Shown: positions 11,267-22,775, numbered from the stretch's first letter. The stretch is DNA of 64,000 bases from Rheum nobile (GCA_027886185.1 WOAB01000606.1:3472001-3536000), one strand, 5' to 3'. The notes: a model not told the origin generated them from the letters alone. Made by a program: numbers and translations.

Positions 11267-11979
11267 AATACAATATGCTTTTGGTATAGATCTAACTAGT
11301 ATAGTGCCAATGCCATACACAAAATTGTAAATTTTATACATTAGTGTTTATAAAAACTGACATACTATAGAAAAAATAACAATAATTGAAAAGTGTTATC
11401 ATAGTCATTTAAGACAAAGTTGAATGTGAAATAAAAATTATATTTAATTATATTTGGATAAAATATAAATGATGAAATATTCTTCCGCGAGAATTATTTT
11501 CAAAATCATTTTAAATAAGTATGTTTAATGGAACTACTTCTACTAATTAATATATTTCTATAAGTGCATGTCATATCATTAATGTAAAATTTTTTTTATG
11601 TCATCTTATATAGATTGTTTTAGATAAATATGTTCCAAAGTTCTTTGAAATATTTTTCGAGCTTTGTTTTTTATTATCATATGTTAATTTATTCGGAAAT
11701 TTCGTATGATACCCCTGAAGTTATGCAATTTTCGTAAAATACCCAAATGTATGGTATATTTCGCACGATACCCTTAAACTTGGTTCTTTTTTATGAAATA
11801 CCCTTCCGTTAATTTTAAATTGACAGCCCCGTTAAGTTATTAAAATAAAACAAAAAGAAGGCTAAAAAAGGCTGCTCTTCCACCTCCAAAATATCACGCT
11901 CTGCAACGCACTAAAAATTGTATTCACAACCTCTCTCTGAGAAGGAGAACTCTGCTCCTAATGGAGCCGGTCCTAAAAG

Positions 11980-12190
11980 GCCAATCGCCTCACCGACAAC
12001 AGTTGGCCCTAAAAGGCCCATCGCCTCACCGGCTTTCGTCTCCCGCCACACCGGCTCCCGTCTCTCCGGCTCCCGCCTCACCGGCTCCCATCGCCCGCCT
12101 CACCGGCTCCTGCATCTCCGACTCCCGCCTCACCGGCAAAAGCTTCACCGACTCCCGTCGCCGGCCTCACCGGCCCCCCGCCTCACTTGA
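11980..12190. repeat. Low-complexity CCTCACCGGCTCCCG repeats inside the MULE
   Basis: Degenerate copies of a CCTCACCGG/CTCCCG unit follow one another here. They give Pro/Ser/Arg-rich translations in more than one frame, none of which resembles a protein domain. Confidence 0.6.
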
Positions 12191-13543
12191 TCCCTAACCT
12201 AAGTCCCAACTGCGAATTCATGGCCAACCATCCCGATAACAACGCGCACCCACCCGATTTCACGGCCAAGCTCCCTCCCTCTGAGGGGTTTGCGTTCGAT
12301 TGGGAGAAAAACCAGAAGGTTGCCTCCTTCCCCGACGTCTCTTCGCTGACGACGACTACAAACCTCTCCAGATCTGGGGTCTTTTCCAGATCTGAACCAC
12401 CACCTCTCTCCCGCCACCACCTCTCCCCCTCCACCCTTCCACCGCCGCTACCTCCTTCCCCACTTTCACCTAGCCCCTTCCCAGCTTCCCCCACCTCTCT
12501 CTTCTAAGAAGAAAGAAAAACAGGAAATGAAATAAATCGGACCCCGACGACCTTCGTATCGATCGGGTAACCCCGAACACTAACTGAAAAGAATCAGACA
12601 CCACCGAGTAACATCCAAAAACTGAACAATTGGGCCACACCCAAAAGCTACATCGACGGATAAACCACATCACGGTTAAACACCCTTCAACAACAACTAT
12701 TAACAACAAGAACAATAAAAAAGAATTACTATTAGTTGGGTAATGACGATAACAACAAGACTATTGGATGTTAAAATCCCATCTTTCAAACAACTCTTTT
12801 CGTCATGTCACACATGTTTCAAGTCACACATGTTTCAAGAAACATTCTCTTCGTGTGGAGCTGATCTTGGGCGTATGGATCGAGTTTGAGTTCCGGATGA
12901 GGTTGTGGTTGTGTGCCTCCTACTGGCCTTCGAGACGGGGCTTTCCCAGGTGATGCGGGCAAACCCATGGCCAACCGCCCCAACAGTCCCAGGCCCCGAA
13001 ACCCCCGGACGGCCCTCGCACGGACCGCGGCTCGGTATGCCACTGTGGCGACGGTCCCACAGACCCTCCCGCGTTTAATCAGGTCTGCAGACCATGCACC
13101 CCAACCCGTCTCCCAGTAGGCACGAGGCCTTGCTGAGTGGGTTGCTGCTGGGGGAATCGAACCCCAACCTTTGATACAAGGGCAAATCCATGCACACTTG
13201 TATCACCAAACACTCTCCATGCTCAAACTCAATTATCATATTGCACACTTTTCCTTTAACTAAGCATCGAGTATAAAACAAGTTTTCTCTTTGATTGTCC
13301 TCACAAGGGGCCGGTTGCACATGCAATGTTCTTTTACAAATCAAAGACTCTCCATACTCAAACTCAATGCCATCATCATTTTCACGCACCCCAACTCAAT
13401 GCCATCATCATTTCCAATCTGGATTCGCATTGCAATCAATTTAACGACATAATCACACTATCTGTGAGGCTGAGGCAGATCCTTTGGACTGACTCTCTGG
13501 CGACGGACGACTCGAAGAATTCAACTTGATCTCCTCCATCATC

Positions 13544-13999
13544 CTAACCTCCCATTTTGGGTCTCATGTCAGGCACCTTAGACAAACATGCCATTGCTAT
13601 CTGAAGCATTTGAACCAACTCTTCTTCAATATTCTCACGTCCCATTAGCTCCACATCAAAGACTTCAGCGGTCAACTCTTCCCTAACAACCGGCTGCACC
13701 CACCTCAGGAGATCAACCACCTCTTCACGGCCAGGTGACTGCACCGATGCTTTCCCAGTGAGCAGCTCTAGTAGGAGTATACCAAAGCTGTAGAAGTCAG
13801 ATTTTTGGGTCGATTTTCTAGTTTTGATCGTCTCAGGAGCACGGTAACCAGCAATTGTGGGAGGAACAATAAAAAATGTCATGAGAGGAGTCAAGCATAA
13901 GTATGATATGCACCCGTCAAGGTCTTCCAAGAGGAGGACATTCGATGATTTGACGTTGCCATGAGGGAGTTTTCCACCACCGACTGAATGGATGTGCAC
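13544..13999 (-). pseudogene. Captured LRR receptor-like kinase fragment (kinase C-lobe)
   Basis: The 151-residue frame matches the C-lobe of an LRR-III receptor-like kinase of the Arabidopsis At5g58300 type. Recognisable blocks are HGNVKSSNVLL (catalytic loop; this subfamily lacks the usual HRD Asp), GYRAPETI (APE motif), KSDFYSFGILLLELLTGK (subdomain IX), VDLLRWVQPVVREE and EELVQMLQIAMACLSKVPDMRPKM. The DFG region reads YLCLTPLM, so the DFG-like residues are degraded. The N-lobe, transmembrane segment and extracellular repeats are absent. It lies inside the Mutator inverted repeats on the minus strand. Whether it is transcribed cannot be judged here. Confidence 0.85.
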
Positions 14000-15040
14000 A
14001 ATTCCTCCTGTTGCTCCCAGAAAAATCTTAAACCGGAAATTCCAACTTAGCGCGGTTATGTTGGTATCCTTGCTTCCTGATATATAGTAACATTTTTAGT
14101 ACTTGTGACAAAGTTCAGCTTCTCTTCTATTTCTGATGATAATATTAACAAAATGTTCTTGCAGAAGGTAGCAATACATGAACTAGATTAGTACCGACAA
14201 TCGTAATAAGATAAATCATCTAAAGAAAACATCAAAATAAAGATTCTGGCATCTAACACCTCCAAAGGGAAATGGAGAAGATTTGCTCAAATGATATGAT
14301 GATAGAAGATCTTACCATGCAGTCACGCACTCAAGCTTCCAGTTGGAACAACATTAATATCAAAACGAATTAAGTAAATTAAATATATAAAGTGTTAATA
14401 AATCACATTCCTAAATATTACAATGTTCAAACCTCAAAAGTGAAAACCCTAAATTCATCCCCAAATATGAAATTCATTCCCAATCAAGTTCCATTCATCC
14501 CCAAATTTCATTCATTCCCGAATTTTAGCAAAAACCTAAAATTCATTTCCATCCCCAATTCCCAATCCATTCAAAAATCTGTAAATTCAACCCCTAAATC
14601 ATAAAATTTATGAGATGAGTTAAAAGAAATCTTACCTGAACGGAAAATCAGTCTTCGTCGTCGCCGCTTCCACCGTGGTTGGTCTCCGTCGTCTCCCTCC
14701 TTGGTCGCGTTCGCACAACCTTCGTCGCTTGCCGCCCCAGCAACCGCCGCCAAGCTTCATCGTCCACCGCCACCATACTTCTTTGTCCACTGCGTCGTCT
14801 CGCGAAACGCCCGGCCAACCGCCTCACCTCACGCAAAGCTCCATCGCCACCGTTACTTCAAAAGCTTCACTGTGCAGAAGGTAATATGTCGGGGGTGGAG
14901 AGTATCCTTTTTCAGCATATTTTTTTTTTTTAATAATTTAACGGCGCTGTTAATTGAAAATTAATGGAAGGGTATCATACAAAATATTTGGATATTTGGC
15001 AAAAAATGCATAAACTTAGGAGTATTATACGAAATTTCCA

Positions 15041-16841
15041 TAGTTTATTTTATTATTATGTTATTCAAATAATAATATATTTCTAATAGTAATTTTGTTT
15101 CCCGTAAAATATACATAGAAGGTAACTATAAATAATGAGTGAATATGACCAAATTTTAATATCTATAAGTTTTATTGAGGTGGATGATTGAATTTTTAAA
15201 GGAATTAAGTTTAAAGTATAAGAAATTGTAAGGTTCTAGTGATAATTAGTGAATATGATATGTTAGTTATGAAATTGAGTATTAAGGTAAAAAAAATGTG
15301 TTTTGAAGTGGGAGATTTGGATATTAAGCGTAGGCAGATATCTTATATTCTTGTGCTTTAGCATCTTTGATTAGGTTGTTATAATTTTTAAGTAGATTAG
15401 TAGATGCTTAATCTGTTATACTTTTGTAGTCATGAAAAATGTTATACTACAGAGAAAATGATAATATCGATAAGTATCACTATAATTGTACAAATCAAAA
15501 TTGGATACTAATTATACATCCTATTAAGTTGCCTTCCTTATACATTGTATTTATATAAACAAAATTTAAAAAAAATTGCTTACCTTCTCAACAATCAAAA
15601 CTACTTTTTAACCAGTGATAATATTATTATCTTTGTATATAGTTTTAATTCACATATACATGACACGAATTCGAATTTTTCATATGATTTTAGTCTTAAA
15701 CTTGAACTCTTCAATGGAGTATAAATCTCCAACCATTGTTCATTGCAAAAAAGAATAAAATATTAGTAGCTAAAATAGTGAGCATTAAGCGTAAGATATA
15801 ACTAAACGAAGGTTGTAAAACCTTTGTAGAGAGAATAAAACTTTTGCTGAGAAGTAGGACAACCAATCTATATTAATAAGGTTATAAATTATGGAAAATG
15901 TTCAAGTGAGAAAGGTTATTAAAGTGAGAATGAGAATAAAAAACGGTCGTGTCGTATTTTTTTAATAAAAATGTATATGACCTTTTGTTAATAAGGTTAC
16001 ATATGTTCTCTTACAATATAGAATTTATTGGCCCCCTTCTTGCTTGGTATTAGTTTTTTGCTCTTCTTGATAATAATGTATATGACCTTTTGTTCTTTTT
16101 ATCTTTCAATTAGAAGCTGGGAAGTAGACTTCCAAATTACACCTTTAAGAGTCCTACAATGTTTGTAAGAAATGTGTACCTAGGTGGGAATTTCTTCATC
16201 GATTCCCACTTAGTTTAACAAATGCTTGTAATCAATCCACCAAGTGCGGCTGGGCCAGTCATGGCAATGCTCTTGTTTTCTTCATCAATTCTGAAAGCAT
16301 ATGTTGGTTTTAGAGATTTGCTATATCACAATTTCTGGTAACTATATCCAATTTATAATCAGTAACAATCAAAATAGCTTTCATGTTGATTTTTAACACA
16401 TTTTGACAATCCAATTGACAACGAAACACAAACAACTTCCTCGTAATGAATGATTGAGATTACATTTCAACATCATGCTTTTATAATCAAATATTAGTCA
16501 TTTCATATGTTTCTTTCATATAGAAGAAACATAATCTTAAGAATTTGAAATTAAAGGTGCAATGGCAGGTCGATGATTGTCTGTAGCCACTTGACATCCT
16601 GCATAAGTTAGAAAGATTATCAGGAATTGACTCAACCTCAATCCATACACTAATGTTCATATATGAACCACAGTTTAATTAAACCATGTTTTCCATCTAA
16701 ATCCTACACCTTAGCTACGAACCTTCCAGCTCAAAAATCGGTCAATTTGACCAGCAATCTACAAAACAATTCCTGAATCATCAACATTCACACACCCAGA
16801 AAACAAAAATGTGTTACACATTGATATGGTAATAGGTCTAT
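15041..16841. other. AT-rich intergenic sequence
   Basis: No gene, RNA or complete element is recognised. A stretch at 15870-15960 starting TCTATATTAATAAGG resembles the start of some plant Helitrons, but I find no matching hairpin/CTRR end. Confidence 0.4.
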
Positions 16842-18151
16842 TGATCAGCGCTACTTTGTAGGGTTTAATTAGGAGTTGTTATCGGAGTTTTAGGTACCAT
16901 TTGTATGAGTTTAGAACATAAGTTAGGAGAGTGGAGTTGAGGAGAAGGAAGTGTAATTTGGTGGTTTCAAGAGCTTAAATGAATACATATTGAAGATGGA
17001 GGCAAAACCACAAAATAAGACCGGAGACAGAAGCTGAAGGAGCTACAGGAGGATTTCCGCGGGCGCGGAAGTCACCTCCGCGGTCGCAGATTGAAGAAAC
17101 AGCGAACGACTCCAGAAGATATTCCGCGATCGCGGAAGGAAGTGTCGCGGTCGCGGCTAGAAGAAAAAGCGAACGACTCCAGAAGATATTCCGCGATCGC
17201 GGAAGGAAGTGCCGCAGTCACGGCTACTGTTCACGTACGCGGGATCAAGATTTCGTCCGAGTTTACGTGTTTTATTTTATTTCTTTTATTCCGTTTATTT
17301 CCTTCTAGATATTATTTCCTATCTTATGGAAACTAGGTTTTGCTAGGTTATATTTTTCTTTTCATTAGCAGCCTTTGGAATTCATTACTTTTCATCGTTC
17401 AATTTTTCCCTAGTTTTTGAGTTTGAAGATCATGAAGAACTAAGCAACCTTTGCTTAGTCCGACAATTAAAGCCTTCGTTTGTATTTGGTTGTGGGATTA
17501 TAATTCTATTTCTTTTCCTTTGAATGTATTGATTCTCTTGTGCTTAATCTCATTGATTCTTACTGATTTGACTGGCCTGATCTAGTTGATATTAATAATT
17601 ATCTATTGCTAGGGTTTGGTTATTTCTGTTTGAAATAACTAATTCAGAGTAGCAACTGCGATATTCTAAGAACTGTTTGGACTAGTTTATTGTAGAGAGA
17701 ATTGATTGCATGCATAGTAAGACTGTTTGTTGCACTTGCATGTATCTATTGAAATTCCTAGGCTTATTGCTGCTGTTGAATTGAATCTAGAGGTTTTCCT
17801 GGTTATTTGGTAGTTAGTATTCTCAGGGTCTATTTGTCATGTTTATAACTTGAGAAAAGGAATAGGAACATTCATTGAAAGGAATTAAATAATCTAGGAT
17901 CAACCAATCAAACTGAATGGTGGATATTTGTCTGGCTAAGTTACTTTTCACCCATAGATTACACCTTTTGCTTTGATTTACTTTGTTACTTGATTACAAA
18001 CCAAAACCCCCCTTTGTTACCATTGGCATACAACCCTTTGTACATAGGAATATTGCTTACTTCCCTGTGAGATTCGACCCTTGCTTGTCTACTATACTTA
18101 GTTAGGTTTTTGAGGATTACTTTGATAGGAATAACGACTTTAGCCTCATCA
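16842..18151 (+). repeat. 5' LTR of the plus-strand gypsy element
   Basis: The LTR is 1310 bases, starting TGATCAGCGCTACTTTGTAG and ending CCTCATCA. The start aligns with the LTR at 5546-6950 (TGATAAGTGCTATTTTGTAG), which fixes the boundary. The 5 bases to the left are TCTAT; with no 3' LTR there is no partner to compare. Confidence 0.85.
17057..17202. repeat. CpG-dense dyad cluster in the LTR, with a 67-base tandem duplication
   Basis: CCGCGGGCGCGG is at 17057-17068, CCGCGATCGCGG at 17124-17135 and again at 17191-17202, and TCGCGGTCGCGG at 17145-17156. The last part is a 67-base unit (containing GCGAACGACTCCAGAAGATA) repeated in tandem. Confidence 0.88.
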
Positions 18152-18155
18152 AATT

Positions 18156-18173
18156 TGGCGTTGTTGCCGGGGA
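18156..18173 (+). other. Primer binding site, tRNA-Asp type
   Basis: TGGCGTTGTTGCCGGGGA is complementary to the 3' end of tRNA-Asp with two mismatches and begins 4 bases after the LTR. Confidence 0.85.
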
Positions 18174-18233
18174 GGCAAGTTTTAATTTTTCTTTGTGTTT
18201 GTTTGTGTGCCAACTTTTGTGTGGACCTATCTT

Positions 18234-20277
18234 ATGGTCCACACCCATGCTACTGACTCTCCACTTTTAGATTGGGACACAGAAATCGAGAGAACACTTT
18301 CTAGGAACCGCAGGGTAAACAAATCTCTGTGCTTTGATAATCCGTGCTTTGAGATGGCTGAGGAACAAGCGACTTTGAGGCAGTTGACTGCCCCGAACCT
18401 AGAGCAGCAGCCGCTTGCTGTGCAGTTTCCAGAGTTGGCTGAGGGCGTGAATTTTGAGCTAAAGTCTGGGTTGATTCATTTATTACCCCACTTCCATGGG
18501 TTGAATGGAGAAGACCCCAACAAACATCTTTCTGAATTCCACGTTGTCTGCTCCATCATGAAGCCGAGGAACGTCACTGAGGACGAGATCAAGCTGAGGG
18601 CCTTTCCTTTCTCTCTGAAGGATGCGACCAATGATTGGTTCTATTATTTGGCTCTGGGAAGCATAGATACATGGGCGAAGATGAAGAAAGCCTTTCTTAA
18701 GAAGTACTTCCCTGCAACAAAACTCAATAGCCTGAAGAGAAGCATCAGCAACATCGAACATCATGCTACTGAGACGTTGTATGAACATTATGAGAGATTC
18801 AGGAGGTTGATATCTAGCTGCCCATACCATGGTTATTCTGACCAAGATCTCGTTCTATATCTATATGTCGGGCTTCTTGAGGATGAGCGCAGAATGGTAA
18901 ACGCAGCTTATGGCGGTAGCATTTTAAACAAGACGTCAGCTGCAGCATTTGAGGTATTCTTTGAGCTATCTGAGAGCTCAAGACAATTCAACAAAAGAGC
19001 GAGCCCCTATGCAGCAAGGGCAGCTGACTCACATCCATTTTCTCCCCCGAAATCTGAGCTGGATGAAATGAAGGAGATGATGCATCGCTTATTGACAAAA
19101 GGTAGCCCACAACAAGTCAAGTCCTACAAAATTTGTTATGATACGCTGCACCCCACTGACGAGTGCCCAACACTTCTTGAATCTGAGACTGAAGTAAACA
19201 CTATAAGAGGTTTTGGTCCGCAGAGGCCGAGATATGACCCGTTCTCTAACACCTACAATCCAGGGTGGAGGGATCACCCCAATCTGAGATACAAGAATCA
19301 GCAATACCCTCCACAAGGCCATGATAACCAGGAGTTCAATCCAAGCCAACAGTTCCATCTGCATGGCAATCAACAATAGTACGGGCAGTCATACGCGCAT
19401 AGACCACCAGTACCAAATCCGAGCTCCTCAATGTCTACTGAGGACATGATTAGATCTCTCACTCAGAGCATGATACAACATCATAAAACATTGATCCAAC
19501 ATCAGCAAGAGACGAAGTCTAGCATGCAGAACTTGGAGAATCAGGTTGGGAAAATAGCTCAAGCGGTTAGCAAGTTGGAGGCCAGGGATTCGGGGAAGCT
19601 ACCATCTCAAACGGTAGTGAACGAGAGAGAGAATGTCAGTGCAGTGACGCTGAGAAGTGGTAAAGAGCTGAATGTCACCCCTTTAACTGAAGGGAACAAA
19701 TTTGTGGAAGAAAATATGGTTGCAAACGGATCTGAAAGTGCAGAAGAAACCCCCAAAGGAATTCCGCGACCGCGGCAAAATATTCGCGACCGCGAAAATG
19801 TTCTTGAGGGCGAAGAAAAGTTTGAAGAATTTCCGCGACCGCGGAAAAGATTCTGGACGCGAGGACGAAATTGAAGAACTTCCGCGATCGCGGCAGGAGA
19901 TCCACGACCGCATAATTGTCTCTGGACGCGAGGAACACCATGAGGAAACTCCGCGATCGCGGGCCCAAATCCGCGACCGCGGATTACACGCTAAGGTCCA
20001 CGATAATTACGTTCGTTCAGATTTTCCACCACTTGGCTCGCTGAAGCCACCCTCGCCATTCCCTGAGGCGCTGAAGGACACGAGAAGGCTGGAGAATGAC
20101 AATGAGATCTTCGAGACCTTCAGTAAATGCGAGGTAAACATTCCCTTACTCAAACTTGTCAAGAACATTCCTCGCTATGCTAAATTTCTGAAAGAAATGT
20201 GTACCATCAAAAGAAATCAGAAATTGAAGGGAAAGCAAAAGATTAAGGTGAGCAAACATGTCTCTGCCGTTTTTTAA
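18234..20277 (+). pseudogene. Gag of the plus-strand gypsy element
   Basis: The first ATG in frame is at 18234 (MVHTHATDSPLLDWD). Residues about 90-250 form the plant retrotransposon Gag domain, with NDWFYYLALGSIDTWAKMKK and FLKKYFPATKLNSLKRSI as its clearest blocks. The zinc knuckle is damaged: only C, H and C of CX2CX4HX4C remain (KICYDTLHPTDEC). A TAG at 19377-19379 interrupts the frame, which resumes with a Gln-rich coiled segment (19431-19700). From about 19764 a run of CpG-dense repeats encodes PRPR/PRSR and RDRG modules, and a frameshift near 19850 moves reading to the next frame. The segment ending at 20277 (VSKHVSAVF) is stopped by TAA where the relative at 26473 has Gln. Confidence 0.85.
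19764..19982. repeat. CpG-dense dyad cluster inside gag
   Basis: CCGCGACCGCGG or CCGCGATCGCGG occurs at 19764-19775, 19833-19844, 19882-19893, 19951-19962 and 19971-19982. Half-site partners (for example CGCGACCGCG at 19785-19794) lie 8-9 bases downstream. In the gag frame each pair reads PR(P/S)R, three variable residues and Ile, then RDR(G/E). Confidence 0.88.
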
Positions 20278-20283
20278 AGGCGT

Positions 20284-20856
20284 ATGCCTAAGAAGTGTGG
20301 TGATCCTGGCATGTTTAGTATTCCATGCATAATAGGTGACACTAAATTTGAAAAAGCTATGCTAGATCTAGATGCATCTATAAACGTCTTGCCTTATTCT
20401 TTGTATGAATCATTAGGATTAGGACCATTGCATGAGACAGGAATAGATGTTCAATTAGCTGATAGATCTAATGTGTACCCGAAAGGGGTAGTTGAAGATG
20501 TTCTTGTAATGGTTGATAATCTGATTTTTCCTGCGAACTTCTTTGTGTTGGACATGGACCATGATAAGCATGCAACCCCTATACTGTTAGGTAGGCCATT
20601 TTTGAAAATAGCCCGCACAAAAATTGATGTAAGTACTGAAACCCTTACTATGAAATTCGATGGGGAGGAGATGAAATTCAATATTTATGATGCTATGAAA
20701 CACCCCATTGATGATCATTCTTTATGCTCTATTAATGTGATTGATCCTATTGTACAAGATATCTTTGATATTACTGGTTCAGATGAATTACAATCTGTTT
20801 TAGAGAATGAGATAGTAGATCCACAGGTAGATTTTGCTTTATCTACTAACCTGTAG
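20284..20856 (+). pseudogene. Aspartic protease of the plus-strand gypsy element
   Basis: The region matches the Athila-type retropepsin (MPKKCGDPGMFSIPCIIGD through ILLGRPFLKIARTKIDV). The active site reads DLDASIN instead of the usual DLGASIN, so the glycine after the catalytic Asp is replaced by Asp, which should impair activity. It shares one frame with the preceding Gag tail and following RT, separated by a TAA (20275-20277) and a TAG (20854-20856). Confidence 0.85.
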
Positions 20857-20862
20857 GAAACT

Positions 20863-22086
20863 GTGGCTCACTTGGATGCCTATGGTAAGCCTCATCTCAA
20901 TCCTTTGGGCGTTGGCCCCATTCCACTAACAGTACCAAGCGAGAGGCTTTTACCTTCCATTGTACAGGCACCAGAGATTGAACTTAAACAGCTACCAGAC
21001 CACCTCAAGTATGCTTTCCTTGGAAAGGATAACACATTACCAGTCATTATCTCTAGTAAGCTCTCCAAGAACCAAGAGGAGAAATTGGTGGTAGTGCTCA
21101 AGGAGCACAAGACAACTTTGGGATGGACCATTGCCGACATCAAGGGGATTAGTCCCACTACATGTATGCATAAGATTCTGCTGGAGGAAGAAGCCAAACC
21201 ATCTAGACAGCCACAGAGAAGACTCAACCCACCAATGATGGAGGTGGTAAAGAAGGAGGTGCTGAAGCTCCTATAAGCAGGTATGATTTACCTTATTTCA
21301 GATAGTAAATGGGTGAGTCCTACACAGGTTGTTCCTAAGAAGGGAGGCATAACAATTGTGGAGAATCAGCAAGGAGATTTGGTTCCCACCCGAGTGCAAA
21401 CAGGGTGGAGAGTATGCATTGATTACCGTAAGCTGAATGCGGTGACAAGAAAGGATCACTTTCCTTTACCCTTTATTGATCAAATGCTTGAGCGACTTGT
21501 TGGTCGCCTCTATTATTGTTTTCTGGATGGATACTCAGGTTATTTTCAGTTGGCCATAGCGCTAGAGGATCAAGAGAAGACGACGTTTACATGCCCTTTC
21601 GATACTTTTGCATACCGCAAGATGCCATTTGGGTTGTGTAACGCACCTGGGACTTTTCAACGATGCATGGTAAGCATTTTTTCTGAGTTTGTGGAACATT
21701 TCATTGAGGTATTTATGGATGATTTCACAGTCCATGGTGACAGTTTTGATGCATGGTTAGACCACTTATCACTTGTGCTTAAAAGATGTGTAGAAACCAA
21801 CTTGGTTCTTAATTATGAAAAGTGTCATTTTATGGTTGAACAAGGCATTGTGCTAGGACATATAGTGTCGTCTAGAGGTATTGAGGTCGATAAGGCAAAT
21901 ATTGATGTAATTCAGTCTTTACCTTATCCTACTAATGTGCGTGAAGTGCGTTCTTTCTTAGGCCATGCAGGTTTCTACCGCCGGTTTATTAAATATTTTT
22001 CAAAGATCTCATCACCCCTGTGTGAGCTGCTGAAGAAGGAGGTAACTTTTGAGCTTAATGATGAGTGCAGGAAGGCGATGAATTGA
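20863..22086 (+). pseudogene. Reverse transcriptase of the plus-strand gypsy element
   Basis: A linker (20863-21273) precedes the polymerase, and a TAA at 21274-21276 separates them. The RT palm and fingers run from WVSPTQVVPKKGG through DYRKLNAVTRKDHFPLPFIDQ and KMPFGLCNAPGTFQRCM to the catalytic FMDDF (YMDD-type) motif. RT copies element RNA to DNA in the particle. The first catalytic-motif Asp is intact in LDGYSGYFQL, and the DD pair is intact. A small deletion at about 22080 shifts the frame into RNase H. Confidence 0.9.
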
Positions 22087-22775
22087 AAGCTCGCCTCACT
22101 AGTGCACCAATTATTCAAGCACCGGATTGGTCTCACCCTTTCGAGATAATGTGCGATGCTAGCGATTATGATGTGGGAGCAGTCCTTGGGCAAAAAGAAG
22201 CAAGAGCTTCTCATGTGATTCACTATGCTTCCATGACCCTGAATGGAGCGTAGCAGAACTACTCCACCACCGAAAAAGAATTGCTAGCTGTTGTGTTTGC
22301 CTTGGAGAAATTTAGGCAATACTTACTTGGCACCAAAGTGATTATCTATACGGATCATGCAACTCTTCATTATCTATTGGTGAAGAAAGAGGCAAAACCA
22401 AGATTGATTTGATGGATATTGCTGCTGAGTGAGTTTGATGTGGAGATCAGGGATAAAAAGGGAGCCGAGAATTTGGTGGCTGATCACTTGAGCAAGCTTG
22501 GGCATGAAGAAGACAAACCCGAGAAGGAGGTGCAGATACAGAGCAATTTTCCCGATGACACACTGTGCGGAATCGCTACAGAAGGTTTTCCGCGACCGCG
22601 GATAAATTTACGCGACCGCGGCAGTGCCCCTGAATCATCAACACGCACAGACCAGTCTACAGGAACTTTTCTGCGACCGCGGAAATGTCCCTGGAGCATC
22701 TGTTTGTCTCGTTACTTTTCTCGAAGAAAGTCCGCGACCGCGGATGGTACCCCGCGACCGCGGAAACACTTTTGA
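22065..22775 (+). pseudogene. RNase H and linker of the plus-strand gypsy element
   Basis: After the frameshift the RT connection and RNase H continue: APDWSHPFEIMCDASDYDVGAVLGQ contains the first catalytic Asp, TEKELLAVVFALEKFRQYLLG the Glu, and YTDHATLHYLL the next Asp. Stops at 22251-22253 (CAG to TAG) and about 22410 (CGA to TGA) break the frame. The end (22590-22763) is a second cluster of CpG-dense dyads coding for PRPR and RDRG modules, placed between RNase H and integrase where ordinary Athila elements have a variable linker. Confidence 0.85.
22590..22763. repeat. CpG-dense dyad cluster in the RNase H/integrase linker
   Basis: CCGCGACCGCGG is at 22590-22601, 22732-22743 and 22752-22763, with a partner CGCGACCGCGG at 22611-22621, 9 bases after the first. 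The first pair encodes PRPRINLRDRG, matching the gag module 2.8 kb upstream. Confidence 0.88.

Larger units (their letters stand above)
11694..15040. mobile_element. Mutator-like element with captured gene fragments (Pack-MULE)
   Basis: Long imperfect terminal inverted repeats of about 120-140 bases pair 11695-11840 with 14920-15039; both begin GGAAATTTCGTAT when read inward. The flanks are TAATTTATT (11685-11693) and TAGTTTATT (15041-15049), a 9-base target duplication with one mismatch, as expected for Mutator. No MURA-type transposase is present. The interior holds a receptor-kinase fragment (13544-13999), proline-rich repetitive sequence (11980-12500) and exon-like GC-rich segments near 12900-13080 and 14640-14880. 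This is the structure of a Pack-MULE. Confidence 0.8.

Noticed and set aside
12187..12507. Proline-rich open frame inside the Mutator element
   Set aside because: Low complexity, overlapping open frames on both strands, no recognisable domain.
15856..15960. Possible Helitron start TCTATATTAATAAGG
   Set aside because: No hairpin plus CTRR end could be found downstream, so the element cannot be bounded.
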